From Fremontodendron californicum (Eukaryota > Streptophyta > Magnoliopsida > Malvales > Malvaceae), in assembly GCA_030761205.1 (NCBI GenBank), contig JAULJL010000035.1, forward strand, positions 18,455,001 to 18,519,000: DNA of 64,000 nt. The letters are read 5' to 3'. Position numbers and translations under genes: made by a program. This document shows positions 33,700 to 45,409 of the stretch, one piece after another (position 1 is the first letter of the stretch; every line of letters begins with the position of its first letter). The notes beneath the pieces were generated by a model. It did not search any database. It saw nothing but the letters and a program-made list of their open reading frames with translations, and had not been told where the DNA came from.

Positions 33700-34989
33700 T
33701 TGATGGATAGTTTTGAGATTATAGATAGGAATATAGTCATAGATGGTTGATAATACTTTTGTTTGTATTTGTTTAGGGGATTTTTGACAACTTGAAAGTC
33801 TTAACGGCTATCGATTAGGGCCAGCGCTAAAGTTCGTCACTGGCCCTGGGTTGATGACTTGATGTCTACCCTTGAATCTTGATTTCCCCTTCGTTGTTGT
33901 ATGTGCATTTACGTGCCTAAGTAATTAATTTCTTGGTGCGGTGCCTACTGCCTAGGGATGCCTTTTAATTAAGAGCATCGATATCCAAGAGCTGTACTCA
34001 ATTTATAAACTAAAGAAGCTTATTACATATTTGTAACTTCTGCAATTAAATTTATTCAACTCCTAAATATGTTGAGTTGATAAAGTTTCCATTGCGAATA
34101 AAAAGGCTGATGTGGCAGGGGTCGGTAAGGAAGAAACAGAACATGGAGCCATGAGAAAAAGGCCGAGAGAAGAGAAACTTAAATGCTAGCTTTTAGGGAG
34201 GCATTGGGAGACTGAATATTGGAAGACTTGGGCTTTATTGGTGCTTGGCATACGTAGGAATGAGGAAACCGGGCAGAAAACAATATAAGGGATGAGACTC
34301 GATCAGCCTCAACAACTGCCTAAGAGGTGAAGAAACCATGACAGGAGCGACGAAAAAAAAAAAAAAAAAAAAAAAAAAGAAAAAAGAACTCACCTGCTGA
34401 GCAGCGTAGCAACCTTTGAGAATCAATTTAATATGCAAATTAGCTTGAGAAGGCCTTGCTTTTATAGGGAAAATAATTCAAGTGGTCAAGGAATAGAACT
34501 TCTAATTGCATTAGAATTTCTTTAAAACTAGAAGTTGAGTTTTAATTGAAATTAATTTGAGCAAAGAAGCGATTAGATCAAACTCAAATTCTTTGGAGCC
34601 GTAGAAAGTCTTCAAACTGTGAACTATATTTTGCATGGGCTATTGGGTTCCTTTACCAAGTCAAACTCTTTAAAAAAAAAAAAAAATTAAAGTTTGGCTT
34701 AAAACCATTTTTTGTTACGTAGGCCAACATTGGCCTATATATATATTTTCTTTACGTAGGCCGATGTTGACCCAATATTCATTTGTCCTAAATTATTTAG
34801 GGTGGGTCAATATTCTATTCATGGTCCATTTTGATGCATAGAAAATTATATTTGCTAAATCAATTTTTTCGTCTCATATACGAAATTATATGAAGATAAT
34901 TAATTGATGTAGATAAATTTCAAGACTTGTCCACTTGCTACACTAAAAAAAAAAAATTCGTGTAAGTAACCAAGTCTTGAGGGGGCATT
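33700..34989. other. Gypsy 3' non-coding region with poly(A/T) tract
   Basis: No long ORF. A run of about 27 A lies at 34352-34378, and an AT-rich stretch with two related segments (TTACGTAGGCCAACATTGG and TTACGTAGGCCGATGTTGAC) at about 34714-34775. The region ends in the polypurine-like tract beside the 3' LTR. Confidence 0.5.
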
Positions 34990-36084
34990 TGTAGAAGGAG
35001 AAAATTTGTAACCAATTACAAATTGCCACGTGTTAATTGAAATTTCTTGTAATTAAGAAATTTTCAATTAAATTATACATTACCATGTGAAATTGATAAT
35101 ATCATATTATAATTAATTATTTTATAATTAATTAAATATGTACATATGGTTTGACCAATCAAATTGCAAGGATTCATGGGTTATCCAATCAAATTTCACC
35201 CATGTATCATAATTATTTTACCTCTAATTAAATTAAATTAATTAAGAGATAAATAATAAATTTTTATCTCTAATTAAATTAAATTAATTAAGGGATAAAT
35301 AATAAAGTTTTATCTCTAATTAAATTAAATTAATTAAGAGATAAATAAATATTTTTATCTCTAATTTAATTAATTAATTAAGTGATAAAAAATAAATATT
35401 TTATCTCTAATTTAATTAATTAATTAATTAAGAGATAAATAAATATTTTATCTCTAATTTAATTAATTAATTAAGTGATAAAAAAAAATATTTTATCTCT
35501 AATTTAATTAATTAATTAAGTGATAAAAAATAAGTATTTTATCTCTAATTAAATTAAATTAATTAAGAGATAAATAAGAAGATATTATCTCTAATTAAAT
35601 TAAATTAATTAAGAGATAAATAAGGAGATTAAGTTCTTTTAAAACTCTCTTTCACCTGGCTAGCTACCACTATAAATAGAGACCTCCCCTTAACACAAAT
35701 TCACAATTCAGAAGCCTGAAGAGAAGAAGATTTTGAAGAGCCAAATCCTCTCAAAATTCTTAAGAAGAAATTAGAGAAATTCTAAGAACGCAGTGCTTGT
35801 TCTTGAGAATTCTCTAAGAAGCTGCTCTCCGATCTTGTTCATCGAAGGAAATGAGATAATTCCTGTTTTTCAAGATCAAGTCTAGAAGACCCTTGAAGCA
35901 GATCTCGCCGATTCAAGATCAAGTCGTGAAGACCCTTGAATCAAAATTTTACTGAAGAAAAGAATCAAAGGATTTCTTTCTTTAAGAATATTCAGAGATT
36001 GTAACCTCAAAGTTTGATTAATAAAATTATTATTTGACTCCAAATTTTCCTTGTCATATTTTTGACATAAAATTTGCGTGTACA
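34990..36084 (+). repeat. 3' LTR of the Tat-type gypsy element
   Basis: This 1,095-bp LTR is preceded by a polypurine-like GAGGGGGCATT and followed by TTTAC. It is longer than the 5' LTR by about one repeat unit in the AT-rich array. Its TATAAATAG, near 35671, points toward subtilase copy 2. Confidence 0.95.
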
Positions 36085-36089
36085 TTTAC

Positions 36090-36346
36090 TAACAAGCATT
36101 CTAAGCAATTTTTTTTCTCCTCAAGCATTTTGACCATATTCTGGTATCATTTCCACATCAAGCAAATCATGAAGAAACCGGGTTTTCGATATTCTACAAT
36201 CAGAGAAGAACAACGCGTTGGAACAAGAACATTGTAACACCGGCTTTGGACGGTTTTATATGCCTGGCGGGGTTAACAATACTTAGCCGTTTGTGAAATC
36301 TGAATTCCAATTGATCTAAAAAAAGGTGCATAGTTTCAAGTTCCAC
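36090..36346 (+). promoter_or_regulatory. Short upstream region of subtilase copy 2, cut by the gypsy insertion
   Basis: Only about 330 bp separate the gypsy LTR from the ATG. The segment at 36221-36290 (AACAAGAACATTGTAACACC, GGCTTTGGACGG) matches the upstream region of subtilase copy 1 at about 9186-9240, suggesting retained promoter elements. Anything farther upstream was moved 14.5 kb away by the insertion. Confidence 0.55.
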
Positions 36347-36349
36347 CTT

Positions 36350-36357
36350 ATATAAAG
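36350..36357 (+). promoter_or_regulatory. TATA box of subtilase copy 2
   Basis: TATATAAA in the context CACCTTATATAAAGCTT is about 66 bp before the start codon, giving a predicted 5' leader of roughly 35 bases. Confidence 0.65.
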
Positions 36358-36415
36358 CTTATTGTTATACAATTATACAAGGCAAGTGCAGTCGATCTCA
36401 CAGTAAACTTTTCCA

Positions 36416-38950
36416 ATGGCAATCCAGTCCTCTCCTTTGACATGGCTTTTTCTTTTCATCTTCACTTTTTGTATGCCCATTTCCTGCCAGGCAGCGTCTG
36501 ACGATGATCGAAAGGCATTTCTGGAGTACCCTCTCCTTCTTATTTTATTTTTTTTGTAGTTAACACTGCTATGAACTCTGTGTCTGGTGATGGCTTGTTG
36601 GCCTGATAGAAACTTGAATTTGGTTTTAAAAATTATCCAGAGAAAAAGGAAAAGGAAGTTTCTAATGCACAAGGGTTTGTTTTTAATTTAGTGGAATTGA
36701 TTTTTTGACATGTTCAATTGTTTTGTTGAAGCTGCAGGTTTATATTGTCTATATGGGTGACCGTCCGAATGGGGTATTCTCTGCAGAAAGGCTTCATAGT
36801 AACATCCTAGAAGAAGTTATTGGCAGGTTATATCACACATTTTAGTAGGCTTTAATGGAAATTTTTAAATGGGTTTCAAAAGATAAATAGAAAGTGTACT
36901 ATTTTCATTCCTCAAGATATATGCTAACAGTAAGTGGCATGCAGCCTAAAATTAGGACTCTTGCCCAAAAATAAAAATTGATGATATATATATATAAGAA
37001 TTAAGATTTATGAAGATTCTAACTTCGCTTATGCATTACATTTCAACAGTGGTGGATCAAAATCTTTGCTCCACAGCTACCACAGGAGCTTCAATGGATT
37101 TGCTGCCAAGTTAACCAAGGACGATGCTCAGAAATTGGCAAGTATGTTAGCAGAAATTTTTTATGAGATTATTATTCAAGGTTATTAAATTTTTTAAAAA
37201 AAAAAACCTAAGATAACAATGGAACTTATAATTTATTCAGGCATGGAAGGGGTTGTGTCAGTGTTCCCTAGTCAAAAGAAGCAGCTTCACACAACAAGGT
37301 CATGGGATTTCATGGGCTTCTCCCAAAATGTTAGAAGAACAAGTCTTGAAAGTGATATCATTATTGGAATGATAGACACAGGAATTTGGCCAGAATCAGA
37401 AAGTTTTAATGATGAAGGATTTGGTCCACCTCCAAAAAAATGGAAAGGCACCTGCCAAGAGTCATCAAATTTCACTTGCAACAAGTAAATAAAATTAATT
37501 AAGTCATAGTACTTTAACAAAATCCTGCCAAAAAAAAAAAAAACAATTGAAATTAAACCCTGACTGAATTTTGACAAAATTTGCAATTTCTTACAGTAAA
37601 ATCATCGGAGCCCGATATTATAAGGCTGATAGAAACTTTGGTCCAAAAGATATCCAATCACCAAGAGACTCAGAAGGACATGGGACTCATACATCATCCA
37701 CAGCAGCCGGTGCCTTAGTCAGCAAGGCAAGCTTATTTGGTCTTGCCTCAGGAACAGCTCGTGGAGGGGTTCCATCTGCTCGAATTGCTGTCTACAAGAT
37801 ATGCTGGTCCGATGGTTGCGCAGATGCAGACATTCTAGCAGCATTTGATGATGCAATTGCTGATGGAGTTGACATAATCTCTCTTTCCGTCGGAGGGTTC
37901 TTTGCTGTGGATTATTTCAATGATTCCATTGCTATTGGAGCTTTCCATTCAATGAAGAATGGAATACTCACATCGAATTCTGCTGGTAATGGAGGCCCTG
38001 AGCTTGCAACAATCACAAACGTTTCACCTTGGTCTCTCTCAGTGGCTGCGAGTACTATAGATAGAAAGTTTGTCACTAAGGTGAAGCTTGGTAATGGTGA
38101 AATTTATAAGGGAATATCTATAAATACTATTGAACTAAAAGACAAGATGTACCCTTTCATATATGGTGGAGATGCCCCAAATACTAAAAAAGGATATGAT
38201 AGCTCCCAATCCAGGTAATATAAAGATTATACGAATCTAATCTTGAAGTTGATTCTTTCTTTAGTGTTCAATTTTAATTCCTATTTGGATTTTGGTAGCT
38301 AAAAGTAATTGATTTCGAATTTGAGTAATGAATGTTTATACTTAAACAAAAATGTTTCTTCAAATGCAGGAATTGCTGGGAAGACTCATTGGATAAGACC
38401 TTAGTAGAAGGAAAAATTGTTCTTTGTGATGAGGTAAATGGTGGAGAAGGTGCATCAGTTGCAGGAGCAGTTGGTGCTATAATGCAGGATTACCCGCTGG
38501 ATTCTGCCTTCAATTTTCCCTTACCTGTTTCGTGCTTGGGATTCGATGATGGAAGTGAAGTTTCAAGCTACTTGAACTCAACAAGGTTCATTTTACAAAA
38601 AATTATTATTTCCCATATATAATTCATTAATGAAACTGTGAAAGATATGATTAAATTATCTTTCTTGATATGTTTCAATATAGAAAACCAACAGCAACAA
38701 TATTCAAAAGTATTCAAGAAAAGGATGAACTGGCCCCATATGTAATTTCATTTTCATCAAGGGGGCCTAACCCTATTACAAAGGACATTCTCAAGGTAAA
38801 TATATTAAATAAATTTCACTGCTTTCCATTGAATAAAAAATCGGATCGGATCGGTTGGTCGGATCGGTTGACGATCCAACAGGTATAATAAAATCGGATT
38901 TTAGTCGAACCGGTTCAAAACCGGATTGAACCAGTAAAAAATTGGTTTTA

Positions 38951-38981
<31 letters not shown>

Positions 38982-40142
38982 TCAAAATATTATTTATAAT
39001 GAATGAGATTTGAACCTTTAACCTCTTAGTTTTATATTAAAGATCATACCATTAAACCAAATGCATATTTTTGCTAATTATTAATTATATTTAATATTTA
39101 TTTAATATTAAACTTAATGTTTAAATATAAAAAATAAAAAAAAAAATTATATCAAACCGATTGGACCGAAAATTGAAGTTCTGATCGGTTTCGACCTCCG
39201 GTCCCTTTTTTTAACCTTGCTGTTTCCTATCTAATGTATCAGCCTTTTTCTTACACCTGACTTGGGACATCCTTCTTAATTTATGCATCTGCAGCCTGAT
39301 TTAACAGCACCAGGGGTTGACATTTTGGCAGCCTGGTCTCAAGCTGCAACTATAACAGGATCTGAAGTGGACAATAGAGTAGTTCCATACAATATACTGT
39401 CTGGCACATCCATGTCTTGCCCACATGCAACTGCTGCAGCAGCCTACATCAAGTCATTTAATCCGACATGGTCACCTGCTGCTATTAAATCTGCTCTAAT
39501 GACAACATGTATATTGGTTTAAAACCAAAACCCAAAGTTACATATTCCGATATCTTTACAGACAACTACTGTTTTGTTTTGTCCTGATTTTGGTGTGTTC
39601 GATCTGCAGCTGTTCCATTAAGTGTGGAGACCAACACCGATGCTGAGTTTGCATTCGGATCAGGTCATCTAATTCCTTCATTCGCGCTTAATCCTGGATT
39701 GATTTACGATGCTGGAGAGATTGATTACATTAAATTTTTGTGTGGACAAGGATATAGTACTAAAACTCTTAGACTTGTTACTGGAGATCGAAGCAGCTGT
39801 TCGGAAGCAATAAATGGAACTGCATGGGATCTAAATTACCCTTCTTTTGCTTTATCCGCTAGCCCTGGAAATTCTACCAGGCGAATCTTTCACAGGACAG
39901 TAACAAATGTTGGATCAGCTGTTTCCATTTATAAGGCAATAGTGAAGGCTCCTTCAGGACTTAAAATCCAAGTTCAACCAAGGGTACTTTCATTCAAGTC
40001 TGTTGGGCAGAAGAAATCTTTTGTTGTGAAAGTTACAGCAAAAGTGGATGAGAACAACTTGGTTTCTGGTTCTTTGATTTGGGATGATGGGGTGCATCAA
40101 GTGAGAAGTCCTGTTGTTGCATTTGGTTTCTCAGAAGAATGA
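36416..40142 (+). CDS. Cucumisin-like subtilisin-type serine protease (subtilase), nine exons
   Basis: Exons read by eye: 36416-36514, 36738-36826, 37050-37141, 37241-37484, 37597-38214, 38370-38585, 38684-38795, 39295-39508, 39610-40142. They join in frame to give 738 residues, the usual size for plant cucumisin-type S8 proteases. Parts in order: signal peptide (about 1-27), inhibitor I9 prodomain (VYIVYMGD, LLHSYHRSFNGFAAKLT), catalytic Asp139 (GMIDTGIWPES), His203 (EGHGTHT), oxyanion Asn in SAGNGGP, protease-associated domain (exon 6), catalytic Ser529 (SGTSMSCPHA), and a C-terminal fibronectin-III-like domain (TVTNVGSAVSIYKA). The product is expected to be exported to the cell wall and self-processed. 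Intron 1 seems to use a GC donor (AAG|GCATTT). All catalytic residues are present, and no stop or frameshift was found. Confidence 0.92.
38826..39220. repeat. Degenerate MITE-like insertion in intron 7 of subtilase copy 2
   Basis: Intron 7 is 499 bp, against 76 bp at the same place in copy 1. The extra sequence has CGGATCGGATCGGTTGG at its left and inverted CCGATTGGACCGAA and CGACCTCCGGTCCC at its right, with a (TA)n run at 38949-38973 in the middle. Ends and target duplication are not clear. Confidence 0.45.
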
Positions 40143-41750
40143 TCAAAGAACAATATCAAACCAAATTGGCTTAAAAAATATGAAATAAAAATAATAAACA
40201 TGGGATTCATCACATCTAATCAAATACAAATATTCATAAATCTGTTGTCATCATTTTCTTTCTTTTGGTGGGTATCAAAGATTTAAATTGTGATCGGTGA
40301 TGCGTTTTTGATCGCGTAGGTTACATACGTAACGGATCATTACGGTCATTGTGGCCATAATTTTTTTTTTTTTTATTTTGCACAACTTAGTGTAAAACAT
40401 TGTTGTCTGAACCAAAAAACTAGTGTTCTATGTATTAAGCACTTTTCTTCTTGTTAAAGGGTAAAAATATTCAAATAAATTTTTTATTTGTAAGTTATGC
40501 ATCTAAAAGCTCTAGTATGTGATATTAAACTTGTTCAAATAATTAACTTAATATAATGATTATTGCATGAAGAAAAAATTAGTGTTTTGTGTATTAATTA
40601 CTTTTCAACCAGTTAAAGTTTGATAACAAAAATTAAGAGGATTACTATGTCCTCTTTTTCTTTTTTTGAACACCTATTGTTTCTAATTTTTTATATTTCC
40701 ATTAAAATTAATTTTAGTATGTAAAATACATTAAAATTTAAACTTTTTTTTTTCAATTTCTTTGAAAGTTTAACAGGAACAAATTAAGAAAATAGAGTAG
40801 AAGGGTAATATAGAAAACAATTAGTCACAAATAATTATTTGGGAAATAATTCTTTTTAGGGATAGAGAATGAGAGATACTTCATTTTTTCAAACACTCTA
40901 AAACAGAGTGACAAAGTCCATACTTGTTTTGGACCTTATTAAATGTCTCGTTTGCTGCAATTGATAGTAATTAAAAAAAGTGTATTACTTTCATGCCACA
41001 CAACTTAACAATGAAACAAAGTAATACGTTTGAGCTGTCTGATTGAAAGTCTATAATGTTAGTAGTTTAAAAGAAGTTAATCCTACATTGTTTAGAAAAG
41101 TCAAAGATTAAAGAGTACTTAATACTCTTTTGTTCTATTAATTTGTTTGTCAAATTGGGCTAAATGCTAGATGGGTAATGGGTTTATTTTATATAAAGTC
41201 ACAGATTGAGCTTAATGTAATTAATTTTTTATTTTCTCAAAAATAATTAAATTATAATTATTTAATTAAAAAATTATAATTCTTGGCAATTAGTTGAATA
41301 TCATAGTTGTGTTGTAAAAAAACAATTCTTATCAAAATAGTTTTTATGTAATAACACAATTTATGCCAAAAATCATTGTAGTAACAGATATAATTTTGCA
41401 TTATTTATAAAAGAGACTTTTTTATTCTTTCATTATTTATTATTCTACTTGAAAGGTTTATGATTTTGTTATATCCCGAAAGTATTATAAAACCTCAAAA
41501 AATGCTTTTTTCAAGCTTCAAAATCAACATACTGCTAATCTTCTCAATCAAGTTAATTTCTAACATATAATATCCAATCAAAGCTTTACTTTGTCAACGA
41601 ATAATTATAAGATCTTTCTTCCACATGGATAATCAAGCTCGTAACAATCAATTAGAATAATTTAACACAAAATTTATACGTAAAACATATAGTGCATGTG
41701 ATCAATCCTTTTAATCCGTTTATGAAGTTTAAAATTTTTATCATTCGAGT
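40143..41750. other. AT-rich intergenic region between subtilase copy 2 and the P450 gene
   Basis: No gene-like frame, RNA gene or structured element was recognised. Poly(T) and poly(A) runs are frequent. Confidence 0.5.
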
Positions 41751-41756
41751 GTGAGT

Positions 41757-41766
41757 GTATATATAG
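41757..41766 (+). promoter_or_regulatory. TATA box of the intact P450 gene
   Basis: GTATATATAG lies about 85-90 bp before the start codon. Confidence 0.5.
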
Positions 41767-41848
41767 CCTTCTTGTAACGACAACTTCGATAATTAAGGTC
41801 TTCATCTAGATATATATGAAGTTTAAAATTTCCCCGTGACTTTTTACC

Positions 41849-43474
41849 ATGGAAGATCTTGCGCTATTTGCATTGCTTTTTCTTTTTTCAGTTTTTGCCA
41901 TCAAGCTCTTTCATCGAACAGGAACGAGAGACAATAATCTACCACCAAGTCCCCCTGCTCTTCCAATTCTAGGCCACCTCCATCTTCTCAAGGAACCCCT
42001 CCATCGATGCTTCTTCACCCTCTCACAAAAATACGGTCCAATCTTCTCCCTTCGACTAGGTTCACGCCTCGCGGTTGTCGTGTCGTCACCTTCTTCCATT
42101 GCAGAATGCTTCACCAAAAATGACATCCTTTTCGCAAACCGGCCTCCCTTTTGGGCAGGCAAGTACATTGGCTATAATTACACTAGCCTCGGGTTATCCC
42201 CATACGGTGACCATTGGCGCAACCTTCGACGGATATGTAAGCATGAACTATTCTCTCCGAATCGCTTGAAGTTGTCATCAGGAATTCGGAGAGACGAAAC
42301 TAGGAGTTTATTGCAAAACCTATACCGTGCCTCGAGCCATGATACTTTCGTTAAAGTAGAGTTAAAACCCATGTTTACAAATCTGGCATTCAATATAATA
42401 ATGAGAATGGTTACAGGAAAGCAATTTAAAGGTGACAATAATACGACAAATTCAAAGGAAGAAGCAAGGTTTCAAGAGCTTATAGAAGAGCTTCTTCGAT
42501 TGGGAGCCTCGGGATATGTAGGAGATTTCCTTCCCTCCTTGCAGTGGGTTGACTTTCATGGATATAAGAAGAATGTGGTGAGATTAACCAAGGAAACAGA
42601 TGCATTCTTGCAAGGTTTGATAGATGATCATCGAAGGAGAAAAGGTGATTTTGAGAAAGAGAACAGTATGATCGACTATTTACTTTCTTCCCAAGAATCA
42701 CAGCCCGAGTACTATACGGATGAAATCATCAAAGGCCTTGTGCAGGTTACTCATTTTCTTTTCTCAGTCATCTTAATTCTTTCCAGGTCAAACCACCAAT
42801 TAAAACATTTTTGTGATGTACGTAAGTTTATTTATTGTTGACATTTTTTTATGCAGGACATGCTAACTGGAGGAACAGATACAGCAGTAGTAACATTAGA
42901 ATGGGCCATGTCGAATTTACTCAACAATTTACCAGCATTGAAGAAAACTAGAGCTGAGCTTGACTTCTATTATGGCGAAGAGAAGTTGCTGGCTGAAGCA
43001 GATCTCCCCAGACTACATTATTTAAAAAACGTAGTCTTAGAGACCCTTCGACTGAACCCGGCAGTGCCCCTCCTAGTTCCTCATATGAACTCTGGAACTT
43101 GTACTGTAGGAGAGTATAACATTCCTAAAGGCACCATGTTGTTTGTCAATGCTTGGGCAATTCAAAGAGACCCCAAATTATGGGATCAGCCAACAAGTTT
43201 TAGGCCTGAAAGGTTTGAAAGTGGAGAAAATGATGGTCGTCAGGGTTATAAGCTGATGCCATTTGGGATTGGAAGGAGGTCTTGCCCAGGAATGGAACTA
43301 GGCCAAGGTGTAGTTGGCTTGGTTTTGGGGTTATTGATTCAGTTGTTTGAATGGAAAAGAGTCGATGAAAAGCAAATTGATATGGCCGAAGGGAAAGGTT
43401 TGACTATGCCCAAGGTTGAACCTTTGGAGGCCATGTTTAAAGCACGCAACATTGCAAACAAGCTGCTATCTTAG
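41849..43474 (+). CDS. Cytochrome P450, CYP81-type, intact
   Basis: Two exons, 41849-42745 and 42857-43474, with one phase-0 GT-AG intron at the position typical of CYP81 and other A-type plant P450s. The product is 504 residues. Features: an N-terminal membrane anchor (about 4-22), the proline hinge PPSPPALPILGH (about 33-44), the WRNLRR C-helix motif, the I-helix oxygen-binding GGTDT at 304-308, ETLR at 361-364, PERF at 416-419, and the heme loop FGIGRRSCPG at 435-444 with Cys442 as the iron ligand. CYP81 enzymes hydroxylate specialised metabolites such as isoflavones, indole glucosinolates or lignans, and some act on herbicides; the substrate cannot be told from sequence. It is an ER membrane protein needing a P450 reductase. 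It heads a local array of three copies. Confidence 0.93.
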
Positions 43475-43716
43475 AGCTTTTTAAAATAGTTAAAATAGCA
43501 TCCGAGCATTTGGTTCGGTTGATAAAGAATAAGTTTCAAATCCCCTCTATCTCAAATTGAAAAAAGAAGTGAAAACTAATAATTGATTAGATTTAGTAAT
43601 TCATGTATTCATGTTGTATTCATATTAACTTTACGTATCATAATCGTGTTTAATGTATTATCTATTTATTTAAATTTTGACACATTAATAATTTATATTA
43701 TCTATTAATAATTTGG

Positions 43717-44598
43717 TGTGGGATTATGGTCTGTTGGAATTGGAACATAATGTTTGATAATAAAAGTTGAATGTTGGTTCTGGTTAAATTGCATTCTCTG
43801 CTATGGGTGAAGGCAACGTATTTGAAGGAGACAATATCAGATTCAGATTGGTGGAAATACAGCAGAGTGTATTCCATTTCCCAATAAGAAACCATGCAGA
43901 TCCAATACTTATTGGATTCCTCCAACTGAGAGATTTTTTAAATTTATTATGGTTGGAGTTGCTAGGGGAAATCTTTGTCTTGCTGGTTGTGGAGGGGTAT
44001 TAAGAGATCATAAGGAATGGGTGGTTGCAATGTTTTCTGGTTCACTGGGAATTATGGACTCCAACATGGCTGAACTTTATGCTATTAAATATGCTATGGA
44101 GATCTTTGCCAAATCAGGGAGAAATAAGAGTGTATCTGACTCTATGATTGCGATAAACTGGTTAAACAAGATTGAATCAAGACCTTGGAAAATATGAAAA
44201 GTTTTAGCAGATATTGATAGAAAATGTGAGCAGGTTCGGCATATGGAGATATGAAAAGTGTACAGAGTAGCTAAAGGGATGGTTGATGCAATGGCAAAAG
44301 CAGGGGTTGATAGAGCTTAAGGGGTCAAGACTTGATGGTAAAATCAGTTTGATCGTATTATGGTTCAATATACTGATGCAGGAACGTATATTAATTTGGA
44401 ATCTGGTGCTTATGAACTCAAAACTGGTTTCGGGTTATGGTTTTTGTTTTTTACTTCTTTCATGGGGTTGGTGATCTGTTTTAATATGATTTTGGAGTCA
44501 ACTGTGATTGGGTGTTTTTGCTGAGCTGTAATTTGTGAGAACAACTCTATTGCAGCCTTTTGGCTTCACTAATAATATTTTGATTTAGCAAAAAAAAA
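43717..44598 (+). mobile_element. 5'-truncated LINE fragment with RNase H domain and poly(A) tail
   Basis: Translation in several frames shows the plant LINE C-terminal RNase H: VARGNLCLAGCGGVLRDHKE, SNMAELYAIKYAMEIF and DSMIAINWLNKIES. An in-frame stop follows the last motif. A LINE-like 3' untranslated region follows, ending in ten A at about 44589-44598. Only the last 0.9 kb of a LINE is present, as is usual for incomplete reverse transcription. The left boundary is approximate, and I could not confirm a target duplication. Confidence 0.75.
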
Positions 44599-45395
44599 AA
44601 TTTGGCATACTCGTATATTCGTGTTTATATTTTTTTTTTTTGTGTCATGTTTATCGATCGTGCTATCCGTCCTACACGACAAGCCCAATCCGAATTGAAT
44701 CAGGTCTAAGATAAATTTTTAGTAATTTGGACAGATATGGATTACTGTTTAAATAATAATACAAATCTATTAATATAAAAATAAATATTTTAAATAATAA
44801 AATAGGCTTTCAAGTTCGATCTAACCTGAACCGAAGCTGAACAAGCAAAAAAAATTATTCGGACCCAACCTAGGCTATGAACCCTTCTAGTTACACATCC
44901 TCGACCTTTTGATCATTTAATCATTTCTAATATTTTTTTTTTTAGAAGAAAGAATTGAATCCAACCCTTTGAATAAGATGATACATATACATGCACTAAT
45001 TATACTATCGAATCAAAATATCTGGTTTTTTTTACCCTTTTTTTCGGATTCACTTCTCTTTTTTCTTAAAACCAATTGTAGATGAGCAAGGCAAACCCCT
45101 AGGGCTACAAGCCATGCCTCCATTGATATATAGTTTGCAAAATTTTAAAGACATTTATATCATATATACATACATATATTGACAGCTTAGCCACAAAAAA
45201 AAAAGAATACATATATTGACCATTTTTGCATTAAATAATGGAGTTTATATTAGGTTATGTACTTGTTAATTAGTGTAAATTTCTTTTCCCCATTTTAAAC
45301 GTTTCTTGAGCCGTATTGAGCCTTCCTTAAATAAAGGAATTGATGCCAGTTTTCCAAACTGAGCAATTTCCTGATTTCGTGTTCTAGTATATTAA
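44599..45395. other. Intergenic region upstream of the second P450 gene
   Basis: No gene is visible. The segment at about 44655-44895 has CGTGCTATCC and GAACCCTTCTAG-type ends reminiscent of a hAT MITE, but without convincing inverted repeats. Confidence 0.4.
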
Positions 45396-45399
45396 GTCT

Positions 45400-45409
45400 T
45401 TATATAAAG
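45400..45409 (+). promoter_or_regulatory. TATA box of the second P450 gene
   Basis: TTATATAAAG lies about 60 bp before the ATG at 45464. Confidence 0.6.

Larger units (their letters stand above)
21596..36084 (+). mobile_element. Tat/Ogre-type Ty3-gypsy retrotransposon with extra antisense ORFs
   Basis: The 14.5-kb element has LTRs of 1,048 and 1,095 bp (TGTAGAAGG...GTGTACA) and a 5-bp target duplication TTTAC at 21591-21595 and 36085-36089. Gag (22717-24762) and Pol (24766-29646) are open. Pol has the domain order PR-RT-RNaseH-second RNaseH-INT; the second, archaeal-type RNase H is diagnostic of the Tat lineage in plants. The 3' part (about 29.7-34.9 kb) holds A-tracts, an antisense plant-mobile-domain frame and a smaller antisense frame. 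By eye the LTRs differ at about four to five bases plus length differences in an internal repeat, so the insertion is very recent. The right LTR ends only 331 bp before the start codon of subtilase copy 2. Confidence 0.95.

Noticed and set aside
35882..36237. Frames across the end of the gypsy 3' LTR and into the subtilase upstream region
   Set aside because: The minus-strand frame also occurs in the 5' LTR, and the plus-strand frame spans the LTR/host junction; neither shows a domain.
43803..44474. Possible small genes downstream of the intact P450
   Set aside because: The recognisable part is a LINE RNase H domain, followed by a LINE-like 3' end and poly(A); the rest is untranslated LINE sequence.
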